Assembly: GCA_002723015.1 (NCBI GenBank)
Contig: PBNG01000051.1
Coordinates: 11,909-22,663, forward strand
DNA: 10,755 nucleotides
DNA from: Roseibacillus sp.
GTDB taxonomy: Bacteria; Verrucomicrobiota; Verrucomicrobiae; Verrucomicrobiales; Akkermansiaceae
Reading direction: 5' to 3'
The translations under genes were made by a program, and so were the position numbers. How positions within the stretch are numbered: the first letter of the stretch is position 1; every line of letters begins with the position of its first letter. Positions 7,216-10,755 of the stretch are shown piece after piece. The notes beneath the pieces are model-generated. The model saw only the letters and a list, made by a program, of their open reading frames with translations. It did not search any database and was not told the origin of the DNA.

Positions 7216-7321
7216 TCAACCTGCATGCTTCTCACCATCTTACCATTCGAAACCGCAGGGCCCTTATCCGCCGGCACCTGAGGAATTCGCCTTGACTGCC
7301 TCTGACCAGAGTCAGGTTGTC
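7216..7321. other. Short gap between symporter fusion and sulfatase genes
   Basis: These 106 bases separate the symporter-fusion stop codon from the sulfatase start. A small perfect inverted repeat, CTGAC-CAGA-GTCAG (7302-7315, five-base stem, four-base loop), lies just downstream of the stop codon on the minus strand but has no U-tract, so it is not a credible intrinsic terminator. I see no convincing -10/-35 pair. The genes are probably cotranscribed, with the hairpin at most affecting mRNA processing. Confidence 0.45.
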
Positions 7322-10099
7322 CTATGCGCCAGTCTTCCCGTGGATGGACAACTCCTCTCCTCGCTCCGTTCCTCCTCCCGTCGCCAGGCTTGCGAGATAC
7401 CCCACCACCAGGCAGGAAGTGAAACCAACGAAGGCATTCAGGATGCCCGCGACCTGGATTTTCTCGGCCACTATCCCAATTTTGTCCGCAAACTTGATGA
7501 ATCCTACGACAACGATCCCAGTTACCGCTCCAATCATGGCACCCCTCCCATTGCCCCTCCTTGTGAAAACTCCCATCGCGAAGATTCCACCGAGAGATCC
7601 CGTTGCCAGTCCAATAATCCCCATGAATGTATCAAAGGCATTCTTGATATTCGCCGCCGCAACAAGAGCCGCTCCACCGATTCCCAGGAGACCTACGATA
7701 ATCACGACCCACTTGGCCGCCCGGAGATAATCCTCATCGCTTGCCTTGGGGCGGACCAGTCGACTGTCCACGTCCTTGGTCCACGCCGTCGCAATACTGT
7801 TGAGCGAGCTGGAGATCGAAGATTGCGAGGCCGCGAAAACTGCCGCAATGATCAGACCTGCCACTCCAGCCGGGAGTTGCTGCATGATGAAAAAGGGAAG
7901 GATCCCGTCATTCCGCTCCATCGCCGGATCCAGCAGGGCTGGCTGCGTCTTGTAGAAGGCGTAAAGAGCGGTCCCCAGCAGGAAGAAGACAATCGAAAAG
8001 CAGACCGACATCCACATCGTGGTCCAGAGCGACTTGCGCGCGCCGCCGATATCCTTCGTGGTGACGTAACGCTGCACCACATCCTGCCCGGAAGTATACT
8101 GGACGAGGGAGTTGAATCCGAAGGCCAGGAAAATAACCAGACCCGTCGTTGTTCCGTCCTTGATATTCCATTCGAAGGTGAGGTTCTGCAGCAACTTGGA
8201 ATCGCTGTTTGCTATCGAGAACAGTTCCCCGATCCCCCCATCGAGTCGGGTGACAACGAGAATAAAGCAAAGGATTGCCCCTCCCAATAACACCACCGCC
8301 TGAATCGCATCGGTCCAGACCACCGCCTCAATTCCTCCCATCACGGTGTATACCACGCACAGCAACCCGATTATGATGATGGCTGCATAGATGTTGATAT
8401 TGGAAACCGCCGACAGGGCCACGGCCGGCAGGTAGAGCACGATCGCAATCCGGCCAACGTGCGCAAACATGAAGGAGAAACTTCCAAAAAGACGTACTCC
8501 CAGGTTGAAACGGCGCTCCAGATAGAGATAGGCGCTGGTAAGATCGAGTTTGCGGAAGAACGGCAGGTAGAAGAAGACGACTACCGGGATAAGAACCAGC
8601 ATGGCCAACTGCCCAATATACCAGGTGATATCCCCGCCATAGGCCCGGGCTGGAATACTCATGAAGGTGATCGAACTGAGCACCGTCGCGAAGATCGACA
8701 GACCGGCTACAAGGAACGGGATCTTCTGCCCTCCACGGAAATATGCTTCCGTCGTCGCTGATGCCTGCCGTCTCATGAACCAGTAACCAATCCCCACCAT
8801 CCCCGCGAGATACACTCCCACGACGATCCAATTCACCATACCCAGTTTCGAATCAAGCTTCTGGACCTCTGCCACGAGTATCTGCGGAGAACGGATCCCT
8901 GGCTTAATCTCACCGGTGGGGACAATAAACTTCTTCTTCCATTCCACAACCGGTGTGGTCACCGGAACGGCAACCGGCACCCCTCCTGCCATTTGGGGCA
9001 ACTCCCCTGCAGAAGCCCAAGTGTCCGTCATCGTATCATACGCCCATACCGTGCGTTCGAATCCGGGATGCAAATCTCCCGCTCCATTCAGATCCGGACG
9101 ATCCTCAAACTGCTGGCGCCAGTATTGCGCCGAAACCCCGCCCACCATGAGCAGGTGTGAGACCCCCACTGGCAGAGCTGCTGAGGGAGCTGCGCTCATG
9201 CCCCGCGGAAGATCCGCCAGACGCTTCCACGCTGGTTTTGGCCCCTTCAAGCTGAGCACGTAACAATCAGATAAAATATCGAGCTTCTCCTGATGCACCC
9301 GCTCAGGGGCGGGATCGGTGGACACGGCGTAATCGCGCCCCCCGAACACGTAAAACTGGTCCGACCGCACTCCGGAAACAGCGTAGGCCCGACCCCGGGC
9401 CTTCTTCTTTATTGACCATAAATAATCCTCCCAGGTCTTGTTCTCTGCAGCCTCTATCCATGGAAGCGCCTCCCACGCCCACTCGCGCTCGTCTTTGCTC
9501 GTATCAAGAAAATACGCTTCCTGCACGGTCCTGAAACCTCGCCCCTCGTTGTTAGTTACTCCCCCTACCACGATCACCTTGTTTCCCACTACTCCGGCTA
9601 CACCCTCTGCAATCGGCATGGGATACTTGACGCGGGGGGTAAACCTCAGAGCCCCGGAACCGTCCACAGCCACTTCCCATACAGCATCGGTAGCGGCCTC
9701 CGCTTTGCCACCGATAAAGAGCGATGATCCGCGGCTGGGAAGAATCACCGACATTCCATAGCCTACCCGCTGACCCAGAGGGCCTTCCAATTTCTCCCAA
9801 ACGGCATCCTCAGTTCCCATCTCCAGCTTGAAGGCGAGGTCATAATAGACCTTCTCCGGATTCTTCTCCTTTTCCCATGGTCGGCCCTTGGGAAAGTTCG
9901 CTCCCCCGGCCACCACCAGATAGTCCTTGGCCGTCTGCTTACTGCTTACGATCCCTGCAAAAGTCCCTGCAAAGCCCTCTTCGTCAGGCAGCGCAGGCAG
10001 ATGATCCCAGGACAGCGGGCCCTTACTGTCATCTTCAGCCGCAAGGGGAAGAGAGAGCAGGCATGAAACCAGAAGAGTGGAAGAGATGAGTAATTTCAT
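7322..10099 (-). CDS. Kelch-propeller mutarotase / sodium:solute symporter fusion, probable sialic acid transporter
   Basis: A 925-residue two-part protein. Residues 1-20 are a Sec signal peptide. About 30-412 is a six-bladed Kelch propeller: 'VAGGANFPKGRPW' (63-75), 'LFIGGKA' (127-133), 'VIVVGGVTN' (175-183), 'YVFGGRDY' (250-257), 'LLMVGGV' (316-322), 'PTGEIKPGIRSP' (394-405). The GGANFP-G-PW-K-YYD pattern resembles the cyclically permuted relatives of sialic acid mutarotase/epimerase NanM. About 422-907 is a sodium:solute symporter with 13 likely helices, including 'GGIEAVVWTDAIQ' (588-600) and the serine-rich helix 'FAASQSSISSSLNS' (755-768), the likely sodium site region. A cleaved signal peptide followed by a periplasmic propeller agrees with the periplasmic N terminus of 13-helix symporters. 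The ATG overlaps the nanA stop as ATGA, and this context points to sialic acid (or a related amino sugar) as substrate. No Shine-Dalgarno is visible, consistent with coupled translation. Confidence 0.92.
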   Translation of the reverse strand: MKLLISSTLLVSCLLSLPLAAEDDSKGPLSWDHLPALPDEEGFAGTFAGIVSSKQTAKDYLVVAGGANFPKGRPWEKEKNPEKVYYDLAFKLEMGTEDAVWEKLEGPLGQRVGYGMSVILPSRGSSLFIGGKAEAATDAVWEVAVDGSGALRFTPRVKYPMPIAEGVAGVVGNKVIVVGGVTNNEGRGFRTVQEAYFLDTSKDEREWAWEALPWIEAAENKTWEDYLWSIKKKARGRAYAVSGVRSDQFYVFGGRDYAVSTDPAPERVHQEKLDILSDCYVLSLKGPKPAWKRLADLPRGMSAAPSAALPVGVSHLLMVGGVSAQYWRQQFEDRPDLNGAGDLHPGFERTVWAYDTMTDTWASAGELPQMAGGVPVAVPVTTPVVEWKKKFIVPTGEIKPGIRSPQILVAEVQKLDSKLGMVNWIVVGVYLAGMVGIGYWFMRRQASATTEAYFRGGQKIPFLVAGLSIFATVLSSITFMSIPARAYGGDITWYIGQLAMLVLIPVVVFFYLPFFRKLDLTSAYLYLERRFNLGVRLFGSFSFMFAHVGRIAIVLYLPAVALSAVSNINIYAAIIIIGLLCVVYTVMGGIEAVVWTDAIQAVVLLGGAILCFILVVTRLDGGIGELFSIANSDSKLLQNLTFEWNIKDGTTTGLVIFLAFGFNSLVQYTSGQDVVQRYVTTKDIGGARKSLWTTMWMSVCFSIVFFLLGTALYAFYKTQPALLDPAMERNDGILPFFIMQQLPAGVAGLIIAAVFAASQSSISSSLNSIATAWTKDVDSRLVRPKASDEDYLRAAKWVVIIVGLLGIGGAALVAAANIKNAFDTFMGIIGLATGSLGGIFAMGVFTRRGNGRGAMIGAVTGIVVVGFIKFADKIGIVAEKIQVAGILNAFVGFTSCLVVGYLASLATGGGTERGEELSIHGKTGA

Positions 10100-10755
10100 G
10101 AGGCTTGGGTATCTTGCATATTAATCCAATCAAACCAGCCCATCGCCTTGAGCTGGCGACGGAGTTCTGAAAGTTGCTCCGCGGTCGCGGGTTCGATCGG
10201 CCGGCGGGCAGGGCCACAGTCAATCCCCACCATCGCCATCATCGCCTTGAGACTGGCGCGCCCACAGGTGGACAACATCGCCTCCAGCATTTCGAGGGCA
10301 CGGGCTTGCCAGAGTCTCGCCTCCACAAGGTCTCCCTCCAGAAAGGCTTTCCTGACTCGGTGATACAGCGGAGCCGCATAGTTGTACGTACTACCCACCG
10401 CACCCTGATAGCCCTGGGCAAGTGACTGAAGATAGGCCTCATCGGTTCCGCTCAGGAACTCGAGCCCCGGACCAGCCTTCTGGAGCGACGGCAGATTGTA
10501 AGATGTTGCCGCATCGGTATATTTGATCCCGCAGAAGGTGGGAATTTCCTTAACTGCTATTTCTGTGAAGGTCATCGGATTCATTGAGGCCCCGGACAGG
10601 GCCGGGATATGATAGTAGTAGAAGGGAGTGGACGGAGCCCCTCGGGCAATTGCGGCCATCAGCCCGACCAGCCCGCTCTCTCCCTCGGCCTGAAAATACC
10701 CGGTGGGAGTCGCCGAAATGGCGCCCGCCCCGCATCCCTCTGCGTGAGCGGCCAG
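10096..10755 (-). CDS. nanA: N-acetylneuraminate lyase NanA (5' end missing, runs off right edge)
   Basis: The last 219 residues of a class I aldolase of the DHDPS/NAL family, which normally has about 300 residues, so roughly the first 80 are outside the window. The enzyme splits N-acetylneuraminate into pyruvate and N-acetylmannosamine in the cytoplasm. In the visible fragment, 'FYYYHIPALSG' (45-55) carries the active-site tyrosine (Tyr48), 'FCGIKYTD' (74-81) carries the Schiff-base lysine (Lys78), and 'GAVGSTYNY' (118-126) is the lyase-type loop. That loop favours sialic acid lyase over dihydrodipicolinate synthase, since DHDPS lacks GSTYN. The wording of these motifs (YYYHIPAL, IPTF-G-K, GAVGSTYNY) is closer, as I recall it, to the animal NPL type than to the E. 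coli enzyme. The stop overlaps the symporter fusion start as ATGA. It is the first visible gene of the block, and the operon probably begins beyond the edge. Confidence 0.9.
   Translation of the reverse strand: MAAHAEGCGAGAISATPTGYFQAEGESGLVGLMAAIARGAPSTPFYYYHIPALSGASMNPMTFTEIAVKEIPTFCGIKYTDAATSYNLPSLQKAGPGLEFLSGTDEAYLQSLAQGYQGAVGSTYNYAAPLYHRVRKAFLEGDLVEARLWQARALEMLEAMLSTCGRASLKAMMAMVGIDCGPARRPIEPATAEQLSELRRQLKAMGWFDWINMQDTQAS

Noticed and set aside
7302..7315. Short hairpin after the symporter-fusion stop codon as an intrinsic terminator
   Set aside because: The stem is only five base pairs and no U-tract follows on the minus strand.
7133..8290. Long open frame of 385 codons on the plus strand
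   Set aside because: It lies opposite the symporter-fusion gene, covers the gap as well, and its translation is rich in charged and polar residues without any domain, hydrophobic core or signal. It is the antisense shadow of a GC-biased coding strand.

Overview
All recognisable genes lie on the minus strand and read from the right edge to the left. The window holds two gene blocks from a Gram-negative bacterium. The base composition is moderately GC-rich. The mix of two S1-type sulfatases, a Kelch-propeller/sodium symporter fusion and a complete pseudopilin operon fits a marine-type Verrucomicrobiota, or a related Planctomycetes/Lentisphaerae (PVC) lineage. That placement is inferred from gene content; no rRNA or other phylogenetic marker is present.

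Right block (10755 down to 4361), in transcription order: (1) the 3' two-thirds of an N-acetylneuraminate lyase (nanA), cut by the window edge; (2) a 925-residue fusion of a secreted Kelch beta-propeller, resembling sialic-acid mutarotase/epimerase of the cyclically permuted type, to a 13-helix sodium:solute symporter; (3) an S1 sulfatase with signal peptide and C-T-P-T-R active site; (4) a second S1 sulfatase, iduronate-2-sulfatase-like, with C-N-P-S-R active site. Genes 1/2 and 3/4 each overlap by ATGA, and 2/3 are separated by 106 bases, so this is probably one catabolic operon. The simplest reading is that sulfatases unmask sulfated, sialic-acid-bearing glycans in the periplasm or outside the cell. 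The propeller then equilibrates sialic acid anomers beside the transporter, the symporter imports the sugar with sodium, and NanA cleaves it to pyruvate plus N-acetylmannosamine. No sialidase, NanE, NanK or NagA/NagB is visible; they would have to lie beyond the right edge or elsewhere.

Left block (4108 down to 1): a compact type II secretion pseudopilin operon in the classical order gspG-gspH-gspI-gspJ-gspK, followed by the start of a GspL/PilM-like cytoplasmic platform gene cut by the left edge. Neighbouring genes overlap by ATGA at three junctions (H/I, J/K, K/L); G/H overlap by about 29 bases and I/J are 13 bases apart. A 252-base gap with a candidate sigma70-type promoter separates it from the sulfatases, so it is probably a separate transcription unit. 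The most unusual item here is a 73-residue Arg/Gly/Ser-rich disordered tail on GspJ.

There are no RNA genes, mobile elements, CRISPR arrays or long repeats that I can support. I see no wholly unknown system; the most interesting part is the sialate lyase / mutarotase-symporter fusion / sulfatase arrangement.
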